Of a stretch of 55,584 bases of DNA, positions 1 to 8,590 are shown piece by piece. The position numbers were made by a program, and so were the translations under genes. Origin of the DNA: Chryseobacterium sp. JM1 (GTDB taxonomy: Bacteria; Bacteroidota; Bacteroidia; Flavobacteriales; Weeksellaceae); contig NZ_JPRN01000021.1 of NCBI RefSeq assembly GCF_000737715.1, positions 1 through 55,584 on the forward strand. Direction: 5' to 3'. The notes under the pieces were generated by a model. The model worked only from the letters and a program-made list of their open reading frames with translations. It was not told where the DNA came from and searched no databases. Position 1 is the stretch's first letter; each line of letters begins with the position of its first letter.

Positions 1-35
1 TTAATCCCGTATTTCTATTTGAGTTTTAAATGAAT

Positions 36-103
36 AAAGCATTTAATTCTTTATCAGCCCATGAATCTTATTCGGAGGCACTCTTAGTTTAATTAAATGC
101 TTT
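36..103. repeat. Inverted repeat, 12-bp arms
   Basis: AAAGCATTTAAT at 36-47 is repeated as its reverse complement at 92-103, with a 44-nt loop. The match is exact. Its function is unknown; it could be the remains of a mobile-element end or a transcript stem. Confidence 0.5.
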
Positions 104-187
104 CTCTTTCTCTAAAGTTAATAACTTTTATCCTCTGCTAATCTAAAGGAGGCTCTCGAAGCCCCTTTCCGTGAAATTTTTTCTATA

Positions 188-310
188 CAGATATCCAAAA
201 TCATCTGTGTCCCTATGAATAATCCGTGGTTAAAAAAGAATATTTAATTACCACAAAAGCCACAAAATTTTTTGAACACTTAAGTTATTTGAAGATTAAA
301 TACTTCATGG
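188..310. repeat. Dispersed repeat family B (AATCCGTGG type), copy 1
   Basis: The stretch contains ATCTGTGT followed by AATCCGTGGTTAAA and then a CCACAAAAGCCACAAAA segment. Related wording recurs in this window at 485-520, 10265-10355 and 17275-17412. All are intergenic. I see no coding potential. Confidence 0.6.
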
Positions 311-364
311 ATAAGAAGTACACATAAGTTTCAAAAAAATATTTGATTTTTTTATTATTGCCAG

Positions 365-470
365 AGCGTACCGAAGTGAAAATATAATGACTATTCAAGC
401 TGCGGGTACGTTCCCCTCCCATGGAGGGGTGGCGAAAATTCAAAGAATTTTTGACGGGGTGGTCAAATAT
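365..470. repeat. Multi-hairpin intergenic element (family C)
   Basis: Three stems are readable in a row: CGTACC (367-372) with GGTACG (405-410); CCCCTCC (413-419) with GGAGGGG (423-429); and AAAATTC (435-441) with GAATTTT (445-451). The segment GACGGGGTGGTC follows. The compact structure looks like an interspersed repeat of the REP or BIME kind. There is only one copy in this window. Confidence 0.55.
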
Positions 471-484
471 TAAACATTAAAAAC

Positions 485-522
485 ATAATCATCCGCGTCA
501 TCCGGAAAATCTGTGGGAACAA
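485..522. repeat. Dispersed repeat family B, copy 2 (short)
   Basis: ATCCGCGTCATCCGGAAAA followed by TCTGTGGG matches the family B wording found at 188-310, 10265-10355 and 17275-17412. It ends about 15 bases beyond the stop codon of the outer-membrane efflux gene. Confidence 0.5.
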
Positions 523-535
523 AAAAAGTTTAACC

Positions 536-1795
536 TCAAAAATCAATATCCCAAATCCCAGTTTTCCTTTCCAGTTCTACAAGGGCTGCCGCATTTTCAG
601 CTAACGTTTCAATATAATGCTGTCTGATATCATTATAAGTTCTCTGCGCATTCAGAACTTCCAGAATAGAACTTTCACCCCGCTGATAGCTGTAGCTGAT
701 GCCGTCCAGAATATTTTTCGCCTCTGAAAGCATTCCATTATCAAACTGTTTCAACTGCTTCTGTGTTGCAAAATACTGCTGATAAGCCTGCATAACCTCC
801 GTTCGGACACTGTTTTGAATCTGTTTGTAGTCTGTTTCTGCCTGCATACGTGCCATTTCCGCTATTTTCAGATCCGCATTTCTACGGTTCGAAAATTTCA
901 GAGGAATACTTGCTCCCAGTTTTACAGCATTCACGGCAGGTGAGGGAGCAATTTCGTTCGTTGCCCATGTATGATGCTCTGCGCCTACACTAAGTCCGAG
1001 GTCTATGACCCGTTTAGATTTTTCAAGCTGAACAAGACTCGCCGCCGTATTGATGTTCTGTTTGGAAGCCAGAAGATCAGTTCTGTTATTAACCGCCTCG
1101 AGAATCAGATCTTCAGGATTGAAATCTCTGCTAAAAGCTTTGAAATCTCCACTAATATTCTTTTCTTCCAAACCCGTTCCTAAAAATACGGAAAGTGCTG
1201 AGAAAGCCTGTCTGCTGCTGCTTTCTGCCATATAGAGATCATTCAGTAAAGAAGAAGCTTCCAGTCTGCTTTGCTTGGAGGTAACCTGAGAAATAGCTCC
1301 CAGTTTGTACCGGATACTGTCGGATTGGGCAAGCTGCTGCATACTGAGATAAGAATCTTTCTGAACGTCCACCAAAGCTTTTGTTTTTAACGCCTCAATA
1401 TATCCGAGAGAAGCATCGGCTACAAGATTTCTCAAAAAGTACTGAAGCAGAAGTTTGGTGTATTCAGCCTGATTTTTTGCCGTTTCTATCCTTGCTTTTC
1501 TTTTTCTGCCTAGCTCGAGTGTCCAACTTAATGAAGTTCCGATGGTGTAGCCCATCTTTTTGGAAACCCCGCTATCCGAGGTTTCCATTTCAAGCTGAGG
1601 ATCGGGGAAAATGCTTGCTGTCAGGATGGAAGCTTCAGCCATGCTCACATTGTATTTCTGAGCAGCGTAGCTTAAATTTTTTTCCCTGACTTCATTCAGA
1701 TAAGTGGAGAAATTTAAAGTTTCCTTTTCCTGAGCTTTCAGTACAATTGGAAATAACAGGCCTATTGATATAATTAAAGTGATTTTAGCTTTCAT
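536..1795 (-). CDS. TolC/CzcC-family outer-membrane efflux protein
   Basis: Outer-membrane channel of a tripartite metal efflux pump, passing ions from the RND pump and adaptor to the outside. The 419-residue protein begins with a signal peptide (MKAKITLIISIGLLFPIVLKA, then Gln). The body is the long alpha-helical, Ala/Gln/Glu-rich repeat typical of the OEP family, including a C-terminal stretch of the usual SILEVLNAQRTYND type. Length is normal for CzcC. The start overlaps the stop of the preceding RND gene by 11 bp, so the two are translationally coupled and this is the last gene of the mgtC-czcB-czcA-czcC operon. Substrate cannot be told from the channel. Family assignment is firm. Confidence 0.92.
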   Translation of the reverse strand: MKAKITLIISIGLLFPIVLKAQEKETLNFSTYLNEVREKNLSYAAQKYNVSMAEASILTASIFPDPQLEMETSDSGVSKKMGYTIGTSLSWTLELGRKRKARIETAKNQAEYTKLLLQYFLRNLVADASLGYIEALKTKALVDVQKDSYLSMQQLAQSDSIRYKLGAISQVTSKQSRLEASSLLNDLYMAESSSRQAFSALSVFLGTGLEEKNISGDFKAFSRDFNPEDLILEAVNNRTDLLASKQNINTAASLVQLEKSKRVIDLGLSVGAEHHTWATNEIAPSPAVNAVKLGASIPLKFSNRRNADLKIAEMARMQAETDYKQIQNSVRTEVMQAYQQYFATQKQLKQFDNGMLSEAKNILDGISYSYQRGESSILEVLNAQRTYNDIRQHYIETLAENAAALVELERKTGIWDIDF

Positions 1796-4700
1796 CTGAT
1801 GTTAATTTAGGTTGATCAAAACGATATTCTGCGAGATAATAGATCGCCGGCAGGATAAATAAAGTAAGGAGTGTTGAAAACATAAGACCGTACACGATCA
1901 CTGTAGCCAGAGGTCTCTGCACATCCGACCCAATTCCGGTAGCTAATGAAGCCGGAAATAATCCTATGACAGCCACAGAAGCAGTCATCAGTACAGGTCT
2001 GAAACGGTCTTCCGCTCCTTTGATTACAGATGTTTTTAAATTCAATCCCTGTTTTCTGAGCGTGTTGATATGCGAGACCATAATCACTCCATTCTGTACC
2101 GCCACTCCAAACAGCGCAATAAAGCCGACCGCCGAAGAAACATTTAAAGTCATCCCGCGTACATTCAGCGCAAGCATACCTCCGAATAATGCCAATGGAA
2201 TAATACTCATCAGAACAAGTGCCTGTCTGAAACTTCCGAATGCTCCGTAAAGCAGTAAGAACATCACAGCCAAAGCCAGCGGAACGATGAAGGCCAGTCG
2301 GGAATAGGCCCTGTTTTTATTTTCAAACTGTCCGCCCCATTTGATCTGGTACTTCTGATGATCATAGCGGATGTCTTTTTCGATGGTATCCTGTGCTTCC
2401 TTCAGGAAAGAAGATAAATCACGATCCCTTAAGTTCAGTTTAACCGTAAGATGTCTCTTATTCATTTCTCTGGTAATCGTACTTTCTCCGGTGCTCAGTT
2501 TGATTTCAGCCACTTGTGAAAGCGGTATTTTAGCTCCTGAAGCTGAAGTCAGCATAAGATTTCCGACCTTATCCGGAGTATTCCGGCTGTCTTCGGCATA
2601 CCGGCACGAAATATCATAGACTTTATTGCCGATAAATATTTGTGAAATCGCTTTTCCACCCAGAGCGGTTTCGATGAGGTCGGCTACATCGGAAACATTC
2701 AGACCATACTGTGCAATTTTATCCCGGTCTGCAATGATTTGCAGCTGAGGAAGCGGCGGTTCCTGATCGATAGCGAGATCGGCAGAACCCGGAATCTTTT
2801 TTAAAGTGGAAAGGATCTGTTCGGCAATTTTTCTGGTTCCGCCAAAATCATCACCATATACTTTTACGACCAGTTCACTGTGTGCACCAGAAATTTTATC
2901 CATCACTCCATCAATCATAGGTTGGGAAAATCCTACGGAAAATCCTGGCATATTTTTATAATCATCAGCCAGTTCTTTGATAAGATCTGCTTTGGTTTTT
3001 CCTGATGCCCATTCTTTGTAAGGCCTTATTCCGACGGAAACTTCAAAATGGGAAGCGGTCCACGGGTCTGTTCCGTCATCATTTCTTCCGGCCTGTACCA
3101 TTACATAAGTCACTTCGGAATGTTTCATGGTCTGAGTACGTAAAGAATCACTCATTTCTTTCGCTTTGTCTAATGAAATTCCGGGTGGAAGCTGTACCTG
3201 AAGCCAGATAGATCCTTCATCCAGTTCCGGCAGGAAATCTTTACCCACCATAAAAGAAAGGAGACCTGCGGAAAACAATATGACACCTGCGGGAATCAGC
3301 ATTTTTTTAGGAGCTTTGATGATTCTTTCGATTCTTTTACCATACAGACTGCTTATTTTTTCAAGCCATCGGTTATGAAAAATTTTCTGTGGTTTTTTAT
3401 AGATGACGTAAGCCAGTCCGGGAATTAAGATCAGTGCTGCTGCCAATGCTCCCAACAATGCATATCCGATGGTAAACGCCATGGGAGTGAAGAGTTTCTT
3501 CTCGACGCGTTCAAAAGCAAACAGCGGAAGATAAGCGGTGATGATAATGACAGTCGAAAAGAAAATAGGTTTTGCAATTTCTGTTGCTCTCTGGATGATG
3601 GTTTTTTCTTCCAGTTCCTGTTCGGGATGATCTTCTCTCTTTTTCAAAATCACTTCCAGCATCACGATGGATCCGTCTACAATAATCCCAAAATCTATTG
3701 CACCTAATGACAAAAGATTAGCAGGAATATGAGTAAAGTACATCAGAATAAATGCAATAAGCAGTGATAGTGGAATAGTGATCGCTACAAGTAATGCTCC
3801 TCTCCAGCTTCCCAGAAATACAATCAGAATAATAATGACCAGAACAATTCCCTCCGTTAAAGTATGGGTAACTGTAGTCAGCGTTGTATTCACGAGATCG
3901 GTACGGTCCAGATAAGCGTGAATTTTTACACCTGCCGGAAGAGTATGGGTGTTCAGTTCCTCAATAGCCTGATGAACATCCTTTAAAACTACGGAAGGAT
4001 TTTGCCCTTTTAACAGAAGCACAATTCCTCCTGTACTTTCGTTATAATTACGGTTTCTGTCTGTATAGCCCAGAATTCCTTTTCTTTCAAGATTCCCGTA
4101 CTTCAGAGTTCCTACATCATTCAGAAATACGGGAACTCCTTTTTCTGTTTTAATGACAATTTTCCCAAGATCATCTAAATCTTTGATGAGCCCGATTCCA
4201 CGTACGACATAAGCCAGGTCACCTCTCGGGAGCATACTTCCTCCGGCGTTGCTGTTGTTTTTCGTGATGGTTTCAGTGACTTCAGATAAAGACAATCCAT
4301 ACTGATCCAGTTTTTGAGGATTCAATTCGATCTGAAACTGGGTGGTGATTCCGCCAAAATTCGTCACATCTGCAATGCCTGTCACCTGTTTGATTCTTGG
4401 GATAATGACAAAATTCTGCAGATCTGTAAGTTCTCTCAGACTTTGTCCATTACCTTCAATGATGTAGCGGTAGATTTCTCCCACAGGAGAGGTCAATGGA
4501 TCCAAACCGGGCTGTGCGTTATAGGGAAGTTCTGCTTCGGATAATCTTTCCTGAATACGCTGTCTTGCCCAGTAGTCATCTACACCATCATCGAAGACCA
4601 TCGTGATGATAGACAGTCCGAAGGTGCTTTTGCTTCTCATAATGTGCATTCCCGGAAGACCGTTCAGAGATCTTTCCAGAGGAATGGTAATCTGTTGTTC

Positions 4701-4880
4701 TATTTCTTCAGCAGCGAGTCCCGGAACCTGGGTCACCACCTGTGATGTCGTGTCGGCAATATCCGGATAGGCTTCCACGGAAAGTTTAATCCATGAATAA
4801 TATCCGAAAATTCCTAATAGTAAGAAGAGGGCAAGCATCAGCCATCTCTTCTGTATGGAGAGTGTGAGTAATTTTTTCAT
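1785..4880 (-). CDS. CusA/CzcA-family heavy-metal RND efflux pump
   Basis: Inner-membrane proton-driven pump exporting divalent or monovalent metal cations. At 1031 residues it has the expected HME-RND size, with two periplasmic porter domains and the usual 12-helix pattern (first helix about 11-30; clusters at about 345-520 and 870-1015). TM4 carries DFGIIVDGSIVMLEV; Asp396, Asp402 and Glu409 fit the proton-relay residues of the CzcA/CusA group and separate it from multidrug RND pumps. The gene lies 66 bp after the adaptor gene and overlaps the outer-membrane gene by 11 bp. Metal specificity (Co/Zn/Cd against Cu/Ag) cannot be settled from what I can see, so no gene symbol is given. Confidence 0.93.
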   Translation of the reverse strand: MKKLLTLSIQKRWLMLALFLLLGIFGYYSWIKLSVEAYPDIADTTSQVVTQVPGLAAEEIEQQITIPLERSLNGLPGMHIMRSKSTFGLSIITMVFDDGVDDYWARQRIQERLSEAELPYNAQPGLDPLTSPVGEIYRYIIEGNGQSLRELTDLQNFVIIPRIKQVTGIADVTNFGGITTQFQIELNPQKLDQYGLSLSEVTETITKNNSNAGGSMLPRGDLAYVVRGIGLIKDLDDLGKIVIKTEKGVPVFLNDVGTLKYGNLERKGILGYTDRNRNYNESTGGIVLLLKGQNPSVVLKDVHQAIEELNTHTLPAGVKIHAYLDRTDLVNTTLTTVTHTLTEGIVLVIIILIVFLGSWRGALLVAITIPLSLLIAFILMYFTHIPANLLSLGAIDFGIIVDGSIVMLEVILKKREDHPEQELEEKTIIQRATEIAKPIFFSTVIIITAYLPLFAFERVEKKLFTPMAFTIGYALLGALAAALILIPGLAYVIYKKPQKIFHNRWLEKISSLYGKRIERIIKAPKKMLIPAGVILFSAGLLSFMVGKDFLPELDEGSIWLQVQLPPGISLDKAKEMSDSLRTQTMKHSEVTYVMVQAGRNDDGTDPWTASHFEVSVGIRPYKEWASGKTKADLIKELADDYKNMPGFSVGFSQPMIDGVMDKISGAHSELVVKVYGDDFGGTRKIAEQILSTLKKIPGSADLAIDQEPPLPQLQIIADRDKIAQYGLNVSDVADLIETALGGKAISQIFIGNKVYDISCRYAEDSRNTPDKVGNLMLTSASGAKIPLSQVAEIKLSTGESTITREMNKRHLTVKLNLRDRDLSSFLKEAQDTIEKDIRYDHQKYQIKWGGQFENKNRAYSRLAFIVPLALAVMFLLLYGAFGSFRQALVLMSIIPLALFGGMLALNVRGMTLNVSSAVGFIALFGVAVQNGVIMVSHINTLRKQGLNLKTSVIKGAEDRFRPVLMTASVAVIGLFPASLATGIGSDVQRPLATVIVYGLMFSTLLTLFILPAIYYLAEYRFDQPKLTSDES

Positions 4881-4946
4881 AAGAGTATTGAATGTCTGGA
4901 AATCTTCTTGTTTGGCAGGCGAAAGTTTCCGGACTTTTAAAGGTTA

Positions 4947-6083
4947 TTATTGGGTATCCGGCATATAAATCCCACCCTGAGTCATGATGATATCTCCCGG
5001 TTTAAGTCCTGAATTGATTCTTACTGTTTTTTCAGAAGTATTACCGGGAACAACGATACGTTTTATAAATTCCTGCTTAGCGGATTGTATCCAGACATAC
5101 TGACGGTCTCCCTGCTGCATCAGAGCACCGGAAGGAATCACCACCGCTTTTTCTGTTCCTGCAGAGTAGGTAACGGCTGCGTACATTCCGGGTTTTAATT
5201 TTCTTTGCGGATTATCACATTGAATCAGGACCTTAATACTTCGGGTATCTTCATCTACCAGTTCACTGATATGATACACTTTTCCGGTAATTTCCATATC
5301 CGGATAGGTATTGACTTTCACGGATACAGGGTCTCCCGGACTGATAAAACGGATATCTTTCTCTTTCACAGCACCACTAATCCATACTTTTGAAAGTTCA
5401 GCGATAATCACAACAGGTTCCGAGTCTTCTTTTAAATATTGTCCGGTGACGATTTTGTTGGAAATAATTTCTCCGCTGATCGGAGCTTTTATAATGTAGG
5501 TTCCTCCCGAACTCTTGCTGTTATATGCATTCAATGTTGATGAAGCATTGGATAGAGATGTCTTTTTATTTTTATATTCGGTTTCTGCCTCTTCCAGTTC
5601 TTTTTGAATGCCCACGCCATGTTTCACAAGATCCTGCTGACGTTTGTAATTTTTTTCTGCCAGTCTCACATCATTCAAGGCATCGGAATAATCTTTCTGG
5701 ACCGAAGAATATCCGGGAGCAAGGATTTCAAAAACCGGACTTCCTGCATTGACGTGCTGTCCGATACTGACAAAGGATCTGATCACCCTTCCCGAAAACG
5801 GACTCGCTATTTCCGCATAATTATTAGGAATGGTTTCTATGGTTCCGGCTGAGGTAATGCTGTTGCCGGATTCCTGTTCAGTCACCGTTTCTGTAGTAAT
5901 TTTCTTCAAGACAGGATCGTTGTTCTTTATGGTCACTCGATTTCCCAGAATGTGGAATGCTTCTTTTTGTTGAGGTTCTTCTTTTTTACCGCTACAGGAA
6001 ATGATAAGGGCAAAAACAGGAGAGAAGATCAGTATTTTCATAGAGCCTATATTTAGAGGTCGTTGTTTGTTTAAATGGATCAT
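4947..6083 (-). CDS. RND efflux periplasmic adaptor (CzcB/CusB type), lipoprotein
   Basis: Membrane-fusion protein linking the RND pump to the outer-membrane channel. The protein has a lipobox (LIISC) near residue 30, followed by a charged linker, then the usual barrel-sandwich/lipoyl halves (segments like IASPFSGRVIRSFVSIGQ and IIKAPISGEIISNKIV) flanking a coiled-coil hairpin, then beta-barrel and membrane-proximal domains. The first Met gives an unusually long n-region of about 15 residues; a start at 6041 (MKILIFSPVFALIISC) gives a more typical lipoprotein signal and may be the real one. I see no His-rich metal-binding N-terminus of the kind some CzcB proteins have. The gene lies 21 bp after mgtC. 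Confidence 0.9.
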   Translation of the reverse strand: MIHLNKQRPLNIGSMKILIFSPVFALIISCSGKKEEPQQKEAFHILGNRVTIKNNDPVLKKITTETVTEQESGNSITSAGTIETIPNNYAEIASPFSGRVIRSFVSIGQHVNAGSPVFEILAPGYSSVQKDYSDALNDVRLAEKNYKRQQDLVKHGVGIQKELEEAETEYKNKKTSLSNASSTLNAYNSKSSGGTYIIKAPISGEIISNKIVTGQYLKEDSEPVVIIAELSKVWISGAVKEKDIRFISPGDPVSVKVNTYPDMEITGKVYHISELVDEDTRSIKVLIQCDNPQRKLKPGMYAAVTYSAGTEKAVVIPSGALMQQGDRQYVWIQSAKQEFIKRIVVPGNTSEKTVRINSGLKPGDIIMTQGGIYMPDTQ

Positions 6084-6103
6084 TTTACATTGATTTTTTA
6101 GGT

Positions 6104-6799
6104 TTATAAATCGCTTTCAGTGCCGATGATTTCCCAGCTTACCCTTGTGATTTTATCTTCCAGGGTGAGTCTGCTCACTGCCTTTTCTATAATATTATCC
6201 TGTGGGGAAGCGGAATATACTTCGGCGGAAATAATAATGTTTTCAGGGGTGTCTGTATCGTCGCTGGTAAGGGATTTGAGCAAGATCTGATCGGTGGAAT
6301 TGAATGACTGCATCAGTAAAACTCTCGCATGGTTTTCAATTTCCGTTCTGCATTTAATCGTGATAAGGTATTCGGAAGTGCTGGTGCGGATGGTTTTTGA
6401 ACCTAATGTTTTTCCCAGCGGGCGTAATATAGTATGCGTTAAAATAATAAGTCCGGCTGTCATTCCTGCCTCGGTAACAAATCCCAAAGCTGCCAGTGAG
6501 CCTACAGAGGCAGAACACCAGATGGTAGCAGCGGTATTCAGTCCGCGTACGGTAAGTCCGTCCTTCATGATGACGCCACCCCCGAGAAAGCCAATGCCGC
6601 TCACAATATAGGAAGCGATTCTTCCCGTAGCATCACCTCCGATTCTGAGGGATAGTAAAACAAATGCCGCCGATCCCAGACATACCAGAGTATTCGTTCT
6701 GAGGCCCGCACTTTTCTGATGCCACTGTCTTTCAAAACCGATGGAGGCACCCAAAATAAGAGCGGTCAGTAAGCGTGTGCCAAATTCTAATGTATTCAT
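6104..6799 (-). CDS. MgtC/SapB-family membrane protein
   Basis: The 231-residue protein has four to five hydrophobic segments in the first 130 residues and a soluble C-terminal ACT-like half. The family signatures are present: an early GFERQ, GLRTN followed by LVCLGSAAF, and GIGFLGGGVI. MgtC proteins are linked in other bacteria to growth at low magnesium and to control of membrane ATPase; what this one does is not known. It leads the efflux operon with 21 bp to the adaptor gene, so it may be co-produced under metal stress. A -7 box lies about 115 bp upstream on the same strand. Confidence 0.88.
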   Translation of the reverse strand: MNTLEFGTRLLTALILGASIGFERQWHQKSAGLRTNTLVCLGSAAFVLLSLRIGGDATGRIASYIVSGIGFLGGGVIMKDGLTVRGLNTAATIWCSASVGSLAALGFVTEAGMTAGLIILTHTILRPLGKTLGSKTIRTSTSEYLITIKCRTEIENHARVLLMQSFNSTDQILLKSLTSDDTDTPENIIISAEVYSASPQDNIIEKAVSRLTLEDKITRVSWEIIGTESDL

Positions 6800-6907
6800 A
6801 ACTTTTTCTTTTTTGCAGGCCTTTTTTCAGGCACACGGAAAAAGTATGCTCAGGAAAGCCTTAAGGTTGATAATAACTGGCAGGATCTGTGTCCATAGTT
6901 TGAATTA

Positions 6908-6948
6908 TTTTGCTGCAAAAGTAGAAATAACGGCTGTGGCAGGCCGTT
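6908..6948 (-). promoter_or_regulatory. Promoter with two palindromes upstream of mgtC-efflux operon
   Basis: On the minus strand TACTTTTG (6916-6923) fits the TAnnTTTG -7 box. It sits inside the perfect palindrome TTTTGC-T-GCAAAA (6908-6920). Just upstream is AACGGC (6929-6934) paired with GCCGTT (6943-6948). This layout suggests a repressor or activator site next to the core promoter. No clear TTG -33 box was found at the usual spacing. Confidence 0.5.
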
Positions 6949-6984
6949 AGAGATGTTTTAGAATGTTATTAGAATTCTATTAGA

Positions 6985-7230
6985 GAAGTTAGAAGTTGGA
7001 GAGTAGTAGGGTTTGAGGGTTTTAGAGTTGGAGTGTTTTAGAGTCGGAGAGTGTATGAAAGTGGAATTTAGTTGCTAGTTGATAGTTGCTAGTTGCTAGT
7101 TGGCAAGTTGCTGGTTCAAACCTCGAAACCCGAAACGTGTATCTCGAAACTTTATTAACGATTAAAATAAATCTAAATTTCTATTTCATTACGATTCTGT
7201 CTGAAATCTGATATCTGGCATCTGGTCTCA
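6985..7230. repeat. Dispersed repeat family A, copy 1
   Basis: A run of GGGTTTGAGGGTTTTAGAG-like words, then repeated TTGCTAGTTGATAG units, then CGAAACCCGAAAC, ends with TCTGAAATCTGATATCTGG. The same order of blocks occurs at 55228-55415 and, reversed, at 46727-46915. This copy lacks the ATTCACCATTTACTTGCG block of the fuller copies. It lies between mgtC and the sensor kinase gene. Confidence 0.7.
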
Positions 7231-8580
7231 AAAAACAATCTGAAAGCTAGTCGTGTTTTTCCCAGAAGAAACCTGAATTCTGGCATGATGAAGATCGATG
7301 ATCTTTTGGGTAAGGTAGAGACCGATTCCGTATCCTTTTTTATCGAAAGAATTTTCGGCTCTGTAGAACGGTTTGAAGATGTTCTGCTGATCTTTTTCAG
7401 AAATGGAGATTCCGTTATTGATGAATTGGATGGAAAGATGATCAGCGACCAATCCGACATCAATACGGCAGGTGTCATCTGAAGCATATTTACAGGCATT
7501 ATCAATAAGATTGTTGAATGCCACCAGAAGAAGATAAGGATTTCCTCTGTGAATCAGTTTCTGCTCGTCTATCTCGGGATCAATATTCAGATGGATGGTA
7601 TACTGCGGATTTTCTTTTCTGATTTTAGCATAAGAATCCATCAGGATTTCATCGATTCTGATCTCAGAGAAACTTATTTCTGCAGGATCATAGCTGGCTT
7701 TGGCAAGATCCATTAAGCTTCCGGAAAGTTTGCTCATGTTTTTTACATCCGTTAATGCATTCAGAATGATTTTCTGATATTCTTCCTGAGTATAATTTTT
7801 TTGTAGAGCCAGTTCCAACTCTGCGGTCATAGCAGCTAGTGGAGTATTCAGTTCGTGGGAAATATTGGAAACAAAATGCTTTTGTGTACTGAAGGAATGA
7901 TCCAGTCTTTCCAGCATTTGATTGAAACTTTTTTCAAGTTCGTGAAATTCTCCTTTCTCTTCGGACTCATCCAGTCTCAGCTGTAGTTTTCCGGCATTGA
8001 TTCTTTTGATCTGTTCCACCATTTTAACCGCTGGGCTGAGTGCTTTTTTCGAGAGAAAAAGACCCGCCAGATAAATAAGCACGAGAATAATAATGAATGA
8101 AATAATACTGATCGTCAGCAAATGATTAATCGAATTATAACCATACTGATCATAAGCGGCCGCAGTGATGGCATATTGTTTTCCCTTGTGAGAATAAACA
8201 ATTCCCGCCACCTGAAAATCATCCAGAAAAAAGAAAAGCTGCTTACTTTTGAAAATTTTGGAAAGCATTTCAGCATTTTCCTTCACATAATCTACTTTCG
8301 AATCATCATGATACACAAGATTGAACCCGGAATCATAAATGGCCACCTGAACTTCGCTTAAAGTCTGCGTATTATTTTTGTACAGCTGATGCATTTCCTT
8401 TTCACTCAAATCACCTTGGAAAAAGAGGTTGGCTTTGGCTACAGCTTCACTTTTAAGTTCTGTATAAAACGAAGTTTCCCTGGCTTCCTTTGACGAATAG
8501 TAAATGGCAGCCCCATAAAAGCTGATGAGCGTTGCAGTCACTAGTGTAAACAGTAAAGTAAGCCTGGTTCTAACTTTCAT
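7228..8580 (-). CDS. Membrane sensor histidine kinase (OmpR-partner type)
   Basis: Sensor half of a two-component system. TM1 is at about 9-28, a periplasmic sensing region at about 30-150 and TM2 at about 153-176, followed by HAMP. The HisKA box FVSNISHELNTPLAAM places the phospho-accepting His at 242. The HATPase N box (AFNNLIDNACKYA) and G box (GYGIGLYLT) are intact. The gene follows its response regulator by 10 bp in the same operon. The nearby metal efflux operon lies downstream on the same strand, separated by a repeat and its own promoter, so regulation of efflux by this pair is plausible but inferred. No metal-binding motif stands out in the sensor domain. Confidence 0.92.
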   Translation of the reverse strand: MKVRTRLTLLFTLVTATLISFYGAAIYYSSKEARETSFYTELKSEAVAKANLFFQGDLSEKEMHQLYKNNTQTLSEVQVAIYDSGFNLVYHDDSKVDYVKENAEMLSKIFKSKQLFFFLDDFQVAGIVYSHKGKQYAITAAAYDQYGYNSINHLLTISIISFIIILVLIYLAGLFLSKKALSPAVKMVEQIKRINAGKLQLRLDESEEKGEFHELEKSFNQMLERLDHSFSTQKHFVSNISHELNTPLAAMTAELELALQKNYTQEEYQKIILNALTDVKNMSKLSGSLMDLAKASYDPAEISFSEIRIDEILMDSYAKIRKENPQYTIHLNIDPEIDEQKLIHRGNPYLLLVAFNNLIDNACKYASDDTCRIDVGLVADHLSIQFINNGISISEKDQQNIFKPFYRAENSFDKKGYGIGLYLTQKIIDLHHARIQVSSGKNTTSFQIVF

Positions 8581-8590
8581 TCCGTATTTT

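Larger units (their letters stand above)
1..535. other. Gene-free, repeat-rich stretch downstream of the efflux operon
   Basis: I see no convincing reading frame here. The stretch holds a 12-bp inverted repeat near its left edge, two fragments of the AATCCGTGG-type repeat family and a multi-hairpin element, listed separately. The rest is AT-rich spacer. It lies beyond the stop codon of the outer-membrane efflux gene, so part of it may be transcribed as a 3' tail. Confidence 0.7.

Noticed and set aside
6800..6960. Manganese (yybP-ykoY) or magnesium riboswitch before mgtC
   Set aside because: The expected conserved loop sequences are not present; only short dyads near a -7 box are seen.
7068..7115. 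Tandem TTGCTAGTTG units as a CRISPR or origin iteron array
   Set aside because: The same units occur as a block of the dispersed family A repeat; there is no replication gene and spacing is direct, without spacers.
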